Shown here one piece after another: positions 34,593 to 43,882 of a DNA stretch of 64,000 nt (the stretch's first letter is position 1; each line of letters starts with the position of its first letter). Made by a program: the position numbers and the translations under genes. The stretch spans positions 186,001 to 250,000 of the forward strand of contig NZ_JAAVTX010000003.1 in the NCBI RefSeq assembly GCF_012163145.1, in the 5' to 3' direction. The notes beneath the pieces are model-generated. The model did no database searches. It was not told where the DNA came from and saw nothing but the letters and a program-made list of their open reading frames with translations. The stretch comes from Falsiroseomonas frigidaquae (GTDB lineage: Bacteria > Pseudomonadota > Alphaproteobacteria > Acetobacterales > Acetobacteraceae).

Positions 34593-36632
34593 ATGATGCC
34601 TTTCCGCGGCCTCCTCGCCCTGCTGCTCGCCACCAGCGCCCTTGTCGCGCCAAGGGCGGCCGAACTGCCGGTGCGCGGGGTCACGCTGTCCTCCGCCGGG
34701 CTGGCGCAGATCGACCGCGCCGGGCCGGTGGCGCCCGATGATCCGGCGCTGAGCTTCCGCGTCCCGCTGGCCGATGTGGACGACATCCTGCGCTCCCTGG
34801 TCGTCGCCGATCCGGCCGGGCGGGTGGAGGGGCTGCGCCTGCCGGCCCAGGACCTCGCCGCCGAGGCCTTTCGCGGCCTGCCCGTGAAGGCCGAGGATTT
34901 CACCAGCCGCGCCAGCCTGCTCAGCGCACTGCGCGGTCAGCGCGTCGCGGTCGGCGAATCGGAGGGCCGCATCGCCGAGGCCTCGGAGGGCAAGGACGCC
35001 CTGCGCCTGACCCTGCTCACCCCCACCGGCCTGCGCAGCCTGATGCTGCGGGAACATGAGGAGGTGCGCCTGCTGGATGGCGACCTCGCCGCCCGCATCG
35101 CCCGCGCGGCGGAGGCGCTGGCCGAGATGCGCGGCACCGAGACCCGCCGCCTGTCCGTCGCGCTGCGGCCCGGTGCCGCCGAGGCGCGGGAGGTGACGCT
35201 GAGCTACGTCGCCGGCGCGCCGCTATGGAAGCCATCCTGGCGCCTGGTGGTGCCGGGGGTGGGGGAGGAAGGCGCCGAGGCGCGGCTGATGGGCTGGGCG
35301 GTGGTGGAGAACCACAGCGGCTCGGACTGGGACGGCATCCGCCTGTCGCTGGTCTCCGGCGAGGCGGCGTCCTTCCGCCAGGCGCTGTACACGCCGGTGC
35401 TGCTGCCGCGGCCGGAGCTGCCCATCCTCGGCAGCGGCCAGGTGGTGGTGCGGCCGGATAGCGGTGGCCGGCCGGTGCCGCCGCCGCCCCCCATGGCCCT
35501 GCCAAGCCCGGCCCCCGCCGCCGAAAGCCGGATGTTCCGTGCCGCGCCCGCCGGCGGCGCCCAATCCGCGATCGCCGATGCGGCGCCGGCGGCGGCCCAG
35601 GCGGTGGCCGCAGCCTCGCTCGGCCGGGTCGCCTTCAATCTGGCGGAACCGGTGACGATTCGCGCGGGGGAGACGGCGAACCTGCCCTTCCTCGATGCAA
35701 GGCTGGCGGCGGAGCGGGTCTGGTGGGTGCAGGAGCTTGGCGGGCGCCACCCGTTGCAGGCGGTGCAGGTCATCAACGACACCAACAACCCGCTGCCGGC
35801 CGGCCTCGCCACCGTCTACGGCCGCAGCGGGCCGGAGGCGGGCGGCTTCCTCGGCGATGCGGAACTGCCGGCGACGCCGCCGGGCGAGACCCGCCTGGTC
35901 GCCTTCGCGCGGGACCGGGACGTGCAGTACACGGTGGCGCGGCGGGATGCCGGCGCCCCCGTCTCGGTCGCGCTGCGCCGCGGCCAGGTGGCGGTGACGC
36001 TGCGCCAGCTCCACACGGTGACGCTGGCGGTGGATGCCGGCACCACGCGCGGCCGCATGGTGGTGGATCTGCCGGCGCGGCGCGGCGAGACGCCACGCTT
36101 CACGCCGCTGGCGGAAGGCGATTTCGGCCTGCGCGTCGCGGCCCATCTGCCGGGCCGGCCGACCACGCTCGAATGGGAATGGGAACGCAGCCAGGCGCAG
36201 ACCATTCCGCTGTGGGATGCGGCGCTGGCGGAGCCCTTGCCGCCGGTGTGGCGGGAACTGGCTCTGGACCGCGACATCGCCCGCCTGCCCGGCGGCACGG
36301 ACCGGCTGCAGGCGCTGCGCGGCGTGCTGGAACGCCTGCCGGCGGAGGCACCGGGCCGTGCCGACCTCGCCGCGCTGATCGAGGATTTCGCCGCGGCCCG
36401 GCAGCTCATGGACGGCTTCCGCAGCGCCGCCCGCGCGCATGCCGCCGCCGAGGCGGCGCTCGGGCGCGCGCGCCAGGCGGTGGAGGATCGCAGCGGCGCA
36501 GCGCGGGAGCAGGCACGGGTGGCGCTCAACGCCGCCTCCGTCGCCGCCGGCCGGACGGGAGCGGAGGCCGATCGCGCCTGGGCGGCGTGGCGGGAAGCGG
36601 CGCAGCGCGTGGTGACGCGGGGTGGAGGCTGA
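34593..36632 (+). CDS. DUF4139 domain secreted protein
   Basis: This is a 679-residue exported protein with signal peptide FRGLLALLLATSALVAPRA. The central and C-terminal regions match the DUF4139 family, related to MuiA-type mucoidy inhibitors, with the WKPSWRLVV segment near residue 210 and the DTNNPLPAG motif near residue 395. A Pro/Ala-rich linker covers about residues 290-340. The C-terminal 100 residues are Ala/Arg-rich helices, probably coiled coil. The periplasmic role of the family is unclear. The frame is open further upstream but the signal peptide fixes the start at 34593 (or the adjacent ATG). Confidence 0.8.
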   Translation: MMPFRGLLALLLATSALVAPRAAELPVRGVTLSSAGLAQIDRAGPVAPDDPALSFRVPLADVDDILRSLVVADPAGRVEGLRLPAQDLAAEAFRGLPVKAEDFTSRASLLSALRGQRVAVGESEGRIAEASEGKDALRLTLLTPTGLRSLMLREHEEVRLLDGDLAARIARAAEALAEMRGTETRRLSVALRPGAAEAREVTLSYVAGAPLWKPSWRLVVPGVGEEGAEARLMGWAVVENHSGSDWDGIRLSLVSGEAASFRQALYTPVLLPRPELPILGSGQVVVRPDSGGRPVPPPPPMALPSPAPAAESRMFRAAPAGGAQSAIADAAPAAAQAVAAASLGRVAFNLAEPVTIRAGETANLPFLDARLAAERVWWVQELGGRHPLQAVQVINDTNNPLPAGLATVYGRSGPEAGGFLGDAELPATPPGETRLVAFARDRDVQYTVARRDAGAPVSVALRRGQVAVTLRQLHTVTLAVDAGTTRGRMVVDLPARRGETPRFTPLAEGDFGLRVAAHLPGRPTTLEWEWERSQAQTIPLWDAALAEPLPPVWRELALDRDIARLPGGTDRLQALRGVLERLPAEAPGRADLAALIEDFAAARQLMDGFRSAARAHAAAEAALGRARQAVEDRSGAAREQARVALNAASVAAGRTGAEADRAWAAWREAAQRVVTRGGG

Positions 36633-36657
36633 GGCGGGGCCGGGCTAGCCTGCCGCC

Positions 36658-37833
36658 ATGGCCCATCTGCTCCTCATCGTCTCCGGCAGCGTCGCCGCCT
36701 ATAAGGCGCTGGAACTGGTGCGTCTGGCGCGCCGCGCCGGCCATGCCGTGACGCCCATCCTGACCGCCGGCGGCGCCCGCTTCGTGACGAAGGAGGCGAT
36801 GGCCGGCATCTCGGGCGCCCGGGTGCATGACGATCTGTGGGCGGCGGAGGCCGAGATCGGCCATATCCGCCTGGCCCGCGCGCCGGACCTGGTGGTGGCG
36901 GCGCCGGCCTCGGCCGACCTGCTGGCGAAGATGGCAGCGGGGCTGGCCGATGATTTGGCGACAACGGTGCTGCTGGCGACGCGCGCGCCGGTGCTGGTGG
37001 CGCCGGCGATGAATCCGGCGATGTGGGCGCATCCGGCGACGGTGGCCAATATGAAGACCCTGGCCGCGCGCGGCGTCGCCGTGGTCGGGCCGGAGGATGG
37101 GCCGATGGCCGAGCCGGAAAGCGGGCCGGGCCGGCTGGCGGAACCGGCTACCATCCTGGCTGCCATCCAGGGCCTGCTCGCCAGCGGGCCACTTTCCGGG
37201 CGCCATGTGGTGGTGACCAGCGGCCCGACGCAGGAAGCGATCGACCCGGTGCGCTACATCGCCAACCGCAGCAGCGGCCGGCAGGGCCATGCCATCGCCG
37301 CGGCGCTGGCCGCCCTCGGCGCGCGCGTCACGCTGGTCTCCGGCCCCGTCGCGGTGCCGGACCCGGCGGGGGTGACGGTGGTGCGGATCGAAAGCGCACG
37401 GGACATGCTGGCGGCGGTGGAAGCCGCACTGCCGGCGGATGCCGCGGTCTTCGCCGCCGCGGTGGCGGATTTCCGCCCGGCCGATGTCGGCACGCAGAAG
37501 ATCAAGAAGGTGCCCGGCGCGCCGCCGCCCGGAATCACGCTGACGCTGAACCCGGACATCCTGGCCACCATCGCGCAGCGCCAGGTGCAGCGCCCGGCGC
37601 TGGTGGTGGGCTTCGCGGCGGAGACGGAAAACGTGGTGCCGCATGCGCAGGACAAGCGCCGACGCAAGGGCTGCGACTGGATCGTGGCGAATGACGTCTC
37701 CGGCGACGTGATGGGCGGCGTGGAGAATACCGTGCACCTGGTCACGGAAGCCGGGGTGGAGGATTGGCCTCGCCTGCCAAAGGATGAGGTGGCTCGGCGA
37801 CTGGCGGCGCGGATTGCGGAGAGTCTGGACTGA
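36658..37833 (+). CDS. coaBC: Bifunctional phosphopantothenoylcysteine decarboxylase/synthetase
   Basis: This enzyme makes 4'-phosphopantetheine precursors in CoA synthesis: CoaB joins cysteine to phosphopantothenate and CoaC decarboxylates the product. The 391-residue protein has the flavoprotein [12 protein letters not shown] start, the [17 protein letters not shown] segment and the PAMNPAMW motif of CoaC. The CoaB half begins at [15 protein letters not shown] and includes [12 protein letters not shown] and KIKK near residue 281. It lies 1 nt before dut, a pairing common in proteobacteria. Confidence 0.96.
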   Translation: MAHLLLIVSGSVAAYKALELVRLARRAGHAVTPILTAGGARFVTKEAMAGISGARVHDDLWAAEAEIGHIRLARAPDLVVAAPASADLLAKMAAGLADDLATTVLLATRAPVLVAPAMNPAMWAHPATVANMKTLAARGVAVVGPEDGPMAEPESGPGRLAEPATILAAIQGLLASGPLSGRHVVVTSGPTQEAIDPVRYIANRSSGRQGHAIAAALAALGARVTLVSGPVAVPDPAGVTVVRIESARDMLAAVEAALPADAAVFAAAVADFRPADVGTQKIKKVPGAPPPGITLTLNPDILATIAQRQVQRPALVVGFAAETENVVPHAQDKRRRKGCDWIVANDVSGDVMGGVENTVHLVTEAGVEDWPRLPKDEVARRLAARIAESLD

Positions 37834-37834
37834 A

Positions 37835-38281
37835 ATGGTCGAAATCCTGGTCACCCGCCTGCCACATGCCAAGGGCCTGCCGCTGCCCGAATACGCGACG
37901 CCCGGCGCCGCCGGGATGGACCTGCTGGCGGCCGTCGCGGCGCCGCTGGTGATAGCGCCCGGCGCCCGGGTGCTGGTGCCGACCGGCCTCTGCATCGCGC
38001 TGCCGCCCGACCATGAATTGCAGGTGCGGCCACGTTCCGGCCTGGCGCTGAAGCACGGCATCACCCTGCCCAACAGCCCCGGCACGGTGGATGAGGATTA
38101 TCGCGGCGAGCTGCAGGTGATCGTGATGAATGCCGGCACCGAGCCGTTCACGGTGGAGCGCGGCATGCGCATCGCGCAGGCGGTGGTGGCGCCGGTGGTG
38201 CGGGCGCGCTTCCGCGAGGTGGAGGTGCTGCCGGAAACGGCACGCGGCGTCGGCGGCTTCGGGTCGACCGGCACGCGGTAA
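37835..38281 (+). CDS. dut: dUTP diphosphatase
   Basis: This enzyme hydrolyses dUTP to dUMP, limiting uracil incorporation into DNA. It is a 148-residue trimeric-type dUTPase with all five motifs: GAAGMDLLA (1), [11 protein letters not shown] (2), [11 protein letters not shown] (3), RGMRIAQAV (4) and [10 protein letters not shown] (5). The ATG at 37835 lies 1 nt after the coaBC stop, so the genes are translationally coupled. Confidence 0.97.
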   Translation: MVEILVTRLPHAKGLPLPEYATPGAAGMDLLAAVAAPLVIAPGARVLVPTGLCIALPPDHELQVRPRSGLALKHGITLPNSPGTVDEDYRGELQVIVMNAGTEPFTVERGMRIAQAVVAPVVRARFREVEVLPETARGVGGFGSTGTR

Positions 38282-38309
38282 ACGTCGCTGCGGCGACCCT
38301 GGGACCAGC

Positions 38310-38352
38310 TTGGCATACTATTTCTATATCGTTATGGTTCTGATCCATAACG
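38310..38352 (+). promoter_or_regulatory. AT-rich promoter with operator-like palindrome
   Basis: TTGGCA at 38310-38315 and TTATGG at 38332-38337 (16-bp spacing) lie in an unusually AT-rich stretch. The perfect inverted repeat CGTTATGG-TTCTGAT-CCATAACG (38330-38352) covers the -10 position and ends at the GGAG ribosome binding site of the lipoprotein gene. Repressor binding here, or a leader hairpin hiding the ribosome site, is possible. Confidence 0.55.
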
Positions 38353-38364
38353 GAGACGTCCTGC

Positions 38365-38961
38365 ATGCCTCGCCTTCTGCGCCTGGTGGCGCTGCTGTCC
38401 ATCGCCCTGCTGCCGGCCTGCGCGACCGTCACCTCCGGCACGAGCCAAAGCCTCGCAATCCAGACGGAACCGACCGGGGCCGCCTGCACCGTCTCCCGCC
38501 AGGGGGCCGTGATCGGTACTGTCGGCGCCACGCCGGGCAGCGTGGAGATCTCGAAGTCGCGGCAGGATCTGGCGGTGGCCTGCACCCGCCGCGATTTCCT
38601 GCCTGCCTCGCAGGTCGTGGTCGCGGAAGCGCAGGTGATGACGGCCGGAAACATCCTGCTCGGCGGCGTGATCGGCCTGGCAGTGGATGCCGCGACGGGC
38701 GCCATGACCCGCTATCCCACCAGCGTGTCCCTGATCCTGCCACCCTCGCGCTTCGCCTCGGAAGCGGAGCGGGACGGCTTCTTCGCAGGCCGCGCCGCGG
38801 AGACGCGCCGCCGCCATGCTGAGCGCCTTCAGGCGCTGACATCCCAATGCGCGGTCATCGGACCAGACGCCTGCGACACCCAGACCCGCGCCCTGGAAGC
38901 CGAGCGCGATGCGGCGCTGGTGGAGCTGGAGCGGCAGCGCGGCGTCACGACCACCGGGTAA
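38365..38961 (+). CDS. Putative lipoprotein, 198 aa
   Basis: This is a 198-residue protein with a lipoprotein signal (LLRLVALLSIALLPAC, lipobox LPAC, Cys near residue 19). The mature part starts with a PEGA-like beta region (IQTEPTGAACTVSRQG). A short hydrophobic stretch (NILLGGVIGLAVDAATG) follows, then a charged helix. Similar small lipoproteins occur in proteobacteria without known role. It is the only gene in this part with an AT-rich, palindrome-bearing promoter. Confidence 0.75.
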   Translation: MPRLLRLVALLSIALLPACATVTSGTSQSLAIQTEPTGAACTVSRQGAVIGTVGATPGSVEISKSRQDLAVACTRRDFLPASQVVVAEAQVMTAGNILLGGVIGLAVDAATGAMTRYPTSVSLILPPSRFASEAERDGFFAGRAAETRRRHAERLQALTSQCAVIGPDACDTQTRALEAERDAALVELERQRGVTTTG

Positions 38962-39004
38962 GCGCCGGCCCCAGGGTCTCCCCACGGGGGCTGGCAGGCC
39001 CAAC

Positions 39005-39030
39005 GGCGCCGCGGGTTGCCCCGCGGCGCC
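39005..39030. terminator. Bidirectional terminator-like hairpin
   Basis: An 11-bp perfect stem (GGCGCCGCGGG, loop TTGC, complement) lies between the convergent ends of the lipoprotein and doxX-like genes. It is followed by CCATTGC with no true T run. Confidence 0.6.
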
Positions 39031-39042
39031 CCATTGCAGGCT

Positions 39043-39480
39043 TCAGGCCCGCGCCACCTCGGCGCCACGGCCGGACAGGCGGCCCAGATCCACCGCATGC
39101 GCCCCGGCGCCCAGCCCCGCCTGCACCAGCAGCAGCACGGTCCAGAAGGCCGGGAATTCCCAGCCGCCGCCCGGCGCGCTGAAGATCCAGGGGTTGCCCA
39201 TGTGCTGGATGGTGGCGCCGATCATGATCGGCAGCAGCAGCAGGCTGACCGGCCGGACCCAGATGCCGAGGATCAGCGCGATGCCGGCCAGCGTCTCCGC
39301 CACCGCCACCACGGCACCTAGCACGGGCGGGTAACCGAGCGAGCCGAAGAAGCCCATCGTGCCGGCGAAGCCGAAGGTCATGATCTTCAGCAGCAGGCCA
39401 TGGGCCAGGAACAGGACACCCATGCTCACGCGCAGCAGCAGCGCGGCATAGGGGGTGGTGGTGCGGGGGTCGAGGTTCAT
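39043..39480 (-). CDS. DoxX-family membrane protein
   Basis: This is a 145-residue four-helix membrane protein. It has the family opening LLLRVSMGVLFLAHGLLLK, then FFGSLGYPPVLGAVVAVAETLAGIALI and two more hydrophobic segments. DoxX proteins are linked to thiosulfate:quinone reductase and to detoxification membrane complexes, but the role of stand-alone copies is unclear. It is divergent from the LysR regulator at 39596, which is the likely controller. Confidence 0.87.
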   Translation of the reverse strand: MNLDPRTTTPYAALLLRVSMGVLFLAHGLLLKIMTFGFAGTMGFFGSLGYPPVLGAVVAVAETLAGIALILGIWVRPVSLLLLPIMIGATIQHMGNPWIFSAPGGGWEFPAFWTVLLLVQAGLGAGAHAVDLGRLSGRGAEVARA

Positions 39481-39579
39481 ATCCGTGGCTCCGTCAGGAA
39501 GGGGCGCGGTTCGCGTCCCGGTGTGGCCCGGTTATGGGGTCGCAACGGTGGGTGCTTCCGACGCGGGGATGGAACACCC

Positions 39580-39600
39580 ATCATCACGACCACAAATGAT
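39580..39600. promoter_or_regulatory. LysR-type T-N11-A inverted repeat
   Basis: ATCAT-N11-ATGAT lies in the divergent gap between the DoxX-type gene and the lysR gene. It fits the T-N11-A consensus of LysR boxes. It overlaps the chosen lysR start, so either the start is further upstream (39569) or the match is coincidental. Confidence 0.4.
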
Positions 39601-40564
39601 GCGCCCTCGACGCATCCGGGATGCCCCGACCTTGGCCGACCTGCAGACCCTCGACTTGAACCTGCTGCGCGTCTTCGACGCGGTGGCGCGCGAACGCCAT
39701 GTGACGCATGCGGCGGAGAAGCTGAACCTGTCGCAGCCCGCCGTCTCCAACGCCCTGGCGCGGCTGCGCGCGGCGCTGAACGACGAGTTGTTCCTGCGCC
39801 GGCCCGGCGGCGTGGAGCCCACCGCCCTTGCCCTGTCGCTCGCCGGCCCGGTGGCGGAGGTGCTGGACCGGCTGCGGACCACGCTGGCCGACCACGCACC
39901 CTTCGAGCCGGCCAGCACGGATCGCGTCTTCACTGTGGCGCTGTCCGAATATGCCGAAAGCGTGCTGGTGCCGCCGCTGCTGGAACAGATGCACCAGGAC
40001 GCGCCGCGCGCCCTGCTGGCGGTGCGCCACGCCGACCGCACCAATGCGCTGGACCTGCTGGCGAAGGGGGAGGCGGAGCTGGCGGTGGCCGTGCTGCCGG
40101 ACCCGCCGGCGCTCTACACCCGGGTGCGGCTGCTGCCGGAGAACTTTCTCACCCTGGTCCGCAAGGGGCATCCGCTGGCGGAGGGGCCGCTGACGCTGGA
40201 ACGCTTCACCGCCTTCCCGCACCTGCTGCATTCCCCGAACGGGTCGCGCGACGGCGCGCTGGACGGGCCGCTGCGGGATGCGGGCTTCCCCCGCCGGCTT
40301 GGCGCCGTGGTCGCCCATCTCGGTGCGGTGCCCGAGATCCTGGCGCGGACGGACATGGTGATGTCGCTATCGGCCCGGCTGGCACAGCGCATGGCGGAGA
40401 CCTATGGCCTGGCGCTGCGACCCTGCCCGGTGGAGTTCCGGCACACCCGCCTGTCCATGATCTTCCACCGCCGATTCGAGGCCGACCCCGGCCACGCCTG
40501 GCTGCGTCGTTCGCTGCTGGCGGTGGCGCGGGAAGTGGGACCGGTGCCGGGAGTGGGCGCCTAG
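39596..40564 (+). CDS. LysR-family transcriptional regulator
   Basis: This is a 322-residue LysR regulator. The winged helix-turn-helix (LDLNLLRVFDAVARERHVTHAAEKLNLSQPAVSNALARLR) starts near residue 20. The C-terminal periplasmic-binding-like sensor domain covers the rest. The VSNALARLR type and sensor resemble NodD/LinR/NahR-group regulators. The start is uncertain: ATGs at 39569, 39596 and 39599 are all in frame and lack clear ribosome sites. It likely regulates itself and the divergent DoxX gene. Confidence 0.82.
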   Translation: MMRPRRIRDAPTLADLQTLDLNLLRVFDAVARERHVTHAAEKLNLSQPAVSNALARLRAALNDELFLRRPGGVEPTALALSLAGPVAEVLDRLRTTLADHAPFEPASTDRVFTVALSEYAESVLVPPLLEQMHQDAPRALLAVRHADRTNALDLLAKGEAELAVAVLPDPPALYTRVRLLPENFLTLVRKGHPLAEGPLTLERFTAFPHLLHSPNGSRDGALDGPLRDAGFPRRLGAVVAHLGAVPEILARTDMVMSLSARLAQRMAETYGLALRPCPVEFRHTRLSMIFHRRFEADPGHAWLRRSLLAVAREVGPVPGVGA

Positions 40565-40655
40565 GGCGAATCATTCACCCCCGGCTTTGTAATCAAGGGT
40601 TTCGCGCCCAGGATTTGCGTTCCCTGGCAGGGGTTTTGCGCTAAGCCTGCCGCCG

Positions 40656-42590
40656 ATGGCCCGCACCGCCCGCCCCCGCACCGCTGCCCCACGCCCACGG
40701 CCCGCCGCTCCGGCCGCCGCGCCGGCACGTCCGGGGCCAGGGCGCGCCGCGGTGGCAGGGTCCGCGCCGGCGCGGGCCGGGGTGGGGCGACGGCGTGCCT
40801 GGTTCTGGCTGCGGCTGCTGGTGCTGGTCACCATCTGGGGCAGCCTGGCGCTGGCGGCCGTGCTGCTGGTGCTGGTCTGGGACCTGCCACGCACCGATCT
40901 GGCGCTGAGCCAGACCCGCCGGGCCGGCGTCACCCTGGAAGCCGCCAATGGCGCCATCATCGCCACCTCCGGCGATGTGCACGGCCAGATCGTGCGCCTG
41001 CCGGCGCTGCCGGCGCATCTGCCCGCGGCGCTGCTGGCGATCGAGGACCGGCGCTTCTACCAGCATCTCGGGCTGGACCCGATCGGCATCGCCCGCGCCG
41101 CCTGGGTGAACTGGTCCACCGGCCAGATCTCGCAGGGCGGCTCGACCCTGACGCAGCAGCTCGCAAAGAACCTGTTCCTGACGCCGGAGCGCAGTTTCCG
41201 GCGCAAGGCGCAGGAAGCGGTGATGGCGCTGTGGCTGGAATGGCGCTTCAGCAAGGATGAGCTGCTGGAGATCTACCTGAACCGGGTCTACCTCGGCGCT
41301 GGCGCCTTCGGCATGGATGCCGCCGCGCGGCTGTATTTCGGCATCCCCGCCACGCGGCTGAACCTGTGGCAATCGGCCGTGCTGGCCGGGCTGCCCAAGG
41401 CGCCCTCCCGCCTCAACCCCCGCACCGCGCCGGAGGCCGCCGCCGGGCGCGCGGCGGAGGTACTGGGCGCGATGGTGGAGGTCGGCACCATCACCCAGCG
41501 CGAGGCGACCCTGGCGGCGGAGAGCATCCGCATCCCGCCACGCCCGTCCCGCGATTCGGGATGGTTCGCGGATTGGGCGCTGGATGACCTGGGCGCGCGC
41601 TTCCCGGGCAATGCGGATCTGGTGCTGCGGACCTCGCTGGACCTGCGCATCCAGGCGGTGGTGGAACAGCGGCTGGAGGCGCTGCTGGCCGGCCCCGGCG
41701 CGCGGGCCGGCGTCGGCCAGGGTGCCGTGGTGGTGATGCAGGCGGAAACCGGCCATGTGCGGGCCATGGCGGGCGGGCGGGATTACCGCCAGAGCCAGTT
41801 CAACCGCGCCACCCAGGCGCGCCGGCAGCCGGGTTCCGCCTTCAAGCCCTTCGTCTTCCTCACCGCGCTGGAAGCCGGGATGGGGCCGGGGGACGGCGTG
41901 GCGGACGGGCCGATCAACCTCGGTGGCTGGCGTCCCGGCAACGGCGCCTGGCGCAGCCAGGGCCAGATCACGCTGGAGGAAGCGCTCACCCATTCGGTGA
42001 ACACCGCCGCGGTACGCGTGCTGGCGCGTGGCGGTGGGGCGCGGGCGGCCAATGCCACGGCGCAGCGCTTCGGCCTGCCCGGCCCGTTTCCGCGCGATGC
42101 GACGCTGGCGCTCGGCACCGGGGAGGTGACGCTGCTCGACCTGGTGGCCGCCTATGCACCCTTCGCCAATGGCGGGCTGCTGCCGGAACCGCGCGGCCTG
42201 GTCTCCGCCCGCGCCGATGGCCAGGCGGTAGCGGCCGGGCGGCCAACCCTGCTGCGGGTGACCACGCCCGAATATGCGGCGGCGATGCGGCAGATGCTGG
42301 AATCGGTGGTGACGCGCGGCACCGGCCGCGCCGCGCAGCCACCCGGCGGGCGCCAGGTGGCGGGCAAGACCGGCACGACGCAGGATTTCCGCGACGCCTG
42401 GTTCATCGGCTTCACCGCCGCGCCACCCGGGACTGGCGGCGGCACGCTGGTGCTGGGCGTCTGGCTCGGCAATGACGATGCCACGCCGATGGCGGATGTG
42501 CGCGGCGGCACCCTGCCGGCACGGCTGTTCCGCGACATTCTCGAAACCCTCGTCCGGCCGTCGCCGGGCGCCGCCTCCCTGTCCCGATGA
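40656..42590 (+). CDS. Penicillin-binding protein 1A-type transglycosylase/transpeptidase
   Basis: This is a class A peptidoglycan synthase of 644 residues. A Pro/Ala/Arg-rich cytoplasmic tail of about 47 residues precedes one membrane span (residues 48-74). The GT51 glycosyltransferase has catalytic Glu130 in AIEDRRFYQH and the QGGSTLTQQLAKNL motif at 160-173. The transpeptidase has nucleophile Ser394 in GSAFKPF, SVN at 447-449 and KTGT at 571-574. It is shorter than E. coli PBP1a and closer to the PbpC/PBP1c-like or alphaproteobacterial short forms. It overlaps the next gene by the ATGA arrangement. Confidence 0.93.
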   Translation: MARTARPRTAAPRPRPAAPAAAPARPGPGRAAVAGSAPARAGVGRRRAWFWLRLLVLVTIWGSLALAAVLLVLVWDLPRTDLALSQTRRAGVTLEAANGAIIATSGDVHGQIVRLPALPAHLPAALLAIEDRRFYQHLGLDPIGIARAAWVNWSTGQISQGGSTLTQQLAKNLFLTPERSFRRKAQEAVMALWLEWRFSKDELLEIYLNRVYLGAGAFGMDAAARLYFGIPATRLNLWQSAVLAGLPKAPSRLNPRTAPEAAAGRAAEVLGAMVEVGTITQREATLAAESIRIPPRPSRDSGWFADWALDDLGARFPGNADLVLRTSLDLRIQAVVEQRLEALLAGPGARAGVGQGAVVVMQAETGHVRAMAGGRDYRQSQFNRATQARRQPGSAFKPFVFLTALEAGMGPGDGVADGPINLGGWRPGNGAWRSQGQITLEEALTHSVNTAAVRVLARGGGARAANATAQRFGLPGPFPRDATLALGTGEVTLLDLVAAYAPFANGGLLPEPRGLVSARADGQAVAAGRPTLLRVTTPEYAAAMRQMLESVVTRGTGRAAQPPGGRQVAGKTGTTQDFRDAWFIGFTAAPPGTGGGTLVLGVWLGNDDATPMADVRGGTLPARLFRDILETLVRPSPGAASLSR

Positions 42591-43231
42591 AGGAGAATTC
42601 CGGCTTGGCGGATGACCCGACCCTGTCCCCACCCCAGGATGCGCCGCATCCGGGGCCGGAACGCCTGGACCGCCTGCGCCGCGTGGCGCCGGCGGTGCAG
42701 CATGACATCAACAACGCCATGATGGTGCTGGCCGCCAATCTGGACCTGCTGGCCCGCAGCGTCGGGGATGCGGAGGGTGCGCCGCGGCGACAGCTCGACC
42801 GCGCCGTTCAGGCCAGCCGGCGGCTGGAGGAGACGATGCGCGGCTTCCTCGACTGCGCGCGCCGGGCGGCGGAGGAGCCGGCGAAGGTCTCGCCCGCCAC
42901 CGTGCTGCGCCAGGTGCTGCCGCTGCTGCGCGTGGCGCTTGGCGCGCGGCTGAAGGTGGAGGCGACGATGCCGGAGCGGCTGGTCGAGGTGCGAATGGAC
43001 CGTGCAGCGCTGGAACTGGCGCTGCTGGCCCTGGCCCAGGACGCCGCCGCCCGCATGCCACAGGGCAGCCGCCTGCTGGTCGAGGTGCGGGAGGCGGCGG
43101 CAGAGGTGGAACTGGCACTGACCCTGCCGCAGGGCGCGGGCGAGGCCGCGCTGATCCTGCTGCGCGGCTGCTGCACGCGGCTGGAGGTGCTTCCGGATGG
43201 CTGCGTGCTGGCGTGGCGGAAGGAAGGCTGA
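42587..43231 (+). CDS. Degenerate histidine-kinase/phosphotransferase-like protein
   Basis: This 214-residue soluble protein has a histidine-kinase dimerisation helix (VQHDINNAMMVLAANLDLL, His near residue 39) and a second helix (SRRLEETMRGFLDCARR). The ATPase part is reduced: the expected N-box reads ALAQDAAARMPQGSRL, in which the key Asn is replaced, and the G1 and G2 glycine boxes are absent. That is the pattern of ChpT-like phosphotransferases or pseudo-kinases. The ATG overlaps the PBP stop, so it may serve a cell-wall signalling role. Confidence 0.65.
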   Translation: MKENSGLADDPTLSPPQDAPHPGPERLDRLRRVAPAVQHDINNAMMVLAANLDLLARSVGDAEGAPRRQLDRAVQASRRLEETMRGFLDCARRAAEEPAKVSPATVLRQVLPLLRVALGARLKVEATMPERLVEVRMDRAALELALLALAQDAAARMPQGSRLLVEVREAAAEVELALTLPQGAGEAALILLRGCCTRLEVLPDGCVLAWRKEG

Positions 43232-43330
43232 GGACCCGCGCGCACCAGCCTCAGTCTCGGACGCCTCGGCGGCGGCCCTCCGGCCGGGCCGAAGGCCGCG
43301 GCCTCAGGCGGGCAACGCAGGAGGGTGATC

Positions 43331-43882
43331 TCAGATCAGGCCCTTGAGGCGCAGCAGGCCGAAGCTGGCGACGGTGGTCGCGTCCAGGATGCAGCCATCG
43401 CGAAGCATGGCCTCGAACTCGGCCAGCGTCACCGCGCGGGTGACCAGGTCCTGCTCCTCCACCTCCGGCATCGCCGCCCCCTGCGTCAGGCCGCGGGCCA
43501 CGAAGATGTCGTAGCCCTGGCGCATGGTGCCCTGGGCCAGGTTGAGGAAGCCGCCATGCAGCCATTCGGCCGCTTCCATCCCGGTTTCCTCCAGCAATTC
43601 GTGGCGCGCCGCCTCCAGCGGGTCCGTCCCCGGCGGGCCCCACATGCCCTGGACGAATTCCCAGTGCCGCTGCCCGACCGGGTAGCGGAATTGCTGGACG
43701 AGCTGGATCGATCCATCCGGATGCACCGGCACGACGGTGACGAAATCCACCTTCTCCACCACGCCATAGATGCCGGTGGAGCCATCGCGCCGCCGCACCT
43801 GATCCTCCCGCACCGTCATCCAGGCGTTGCGGTAGATCTCGCGGCTGGCGAGGGTCTCGATATCCGGTCGCGTGTCACTCAA
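43331..43882 (-). CDS. Nudix hydrolase, ADP-ribose pyrophosphatase-like
   Basis: This 183-residue hydrolase cleaves nucleoside diphosphates linked to another moiety. Its Nudix box runs from GTDPLEAA to HELLEETGM near residue 95. The upstream QFRYPVGQRHWEF segment is typical of ADP-ribose/GDP-mannose pyrophosphatases. It overlaps the paiB-like gene by 8 nt, so both are cotranscribed. It converges with the pseudo-kinase gene across about 100 bp of GC-rich palindromic sequence. Confidence 0.88.
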   Translation of the reverse strand: MSDTRPDIETLASREIYRNAWMTVREDQVRRRDGSTGIYGVVEKVDFVTVVPVHPDGSIQLVQQFRYPVGQRHWEFVQGMWGPPGTDPLEAARHELLEETGMEAAEWLHGGFLNLAQGTMRQGYDIFVARGLTQGAAMPEVEEQDLVTRAVTLAEFEAMLRDGCILDATTVASFGLLRLKGLI

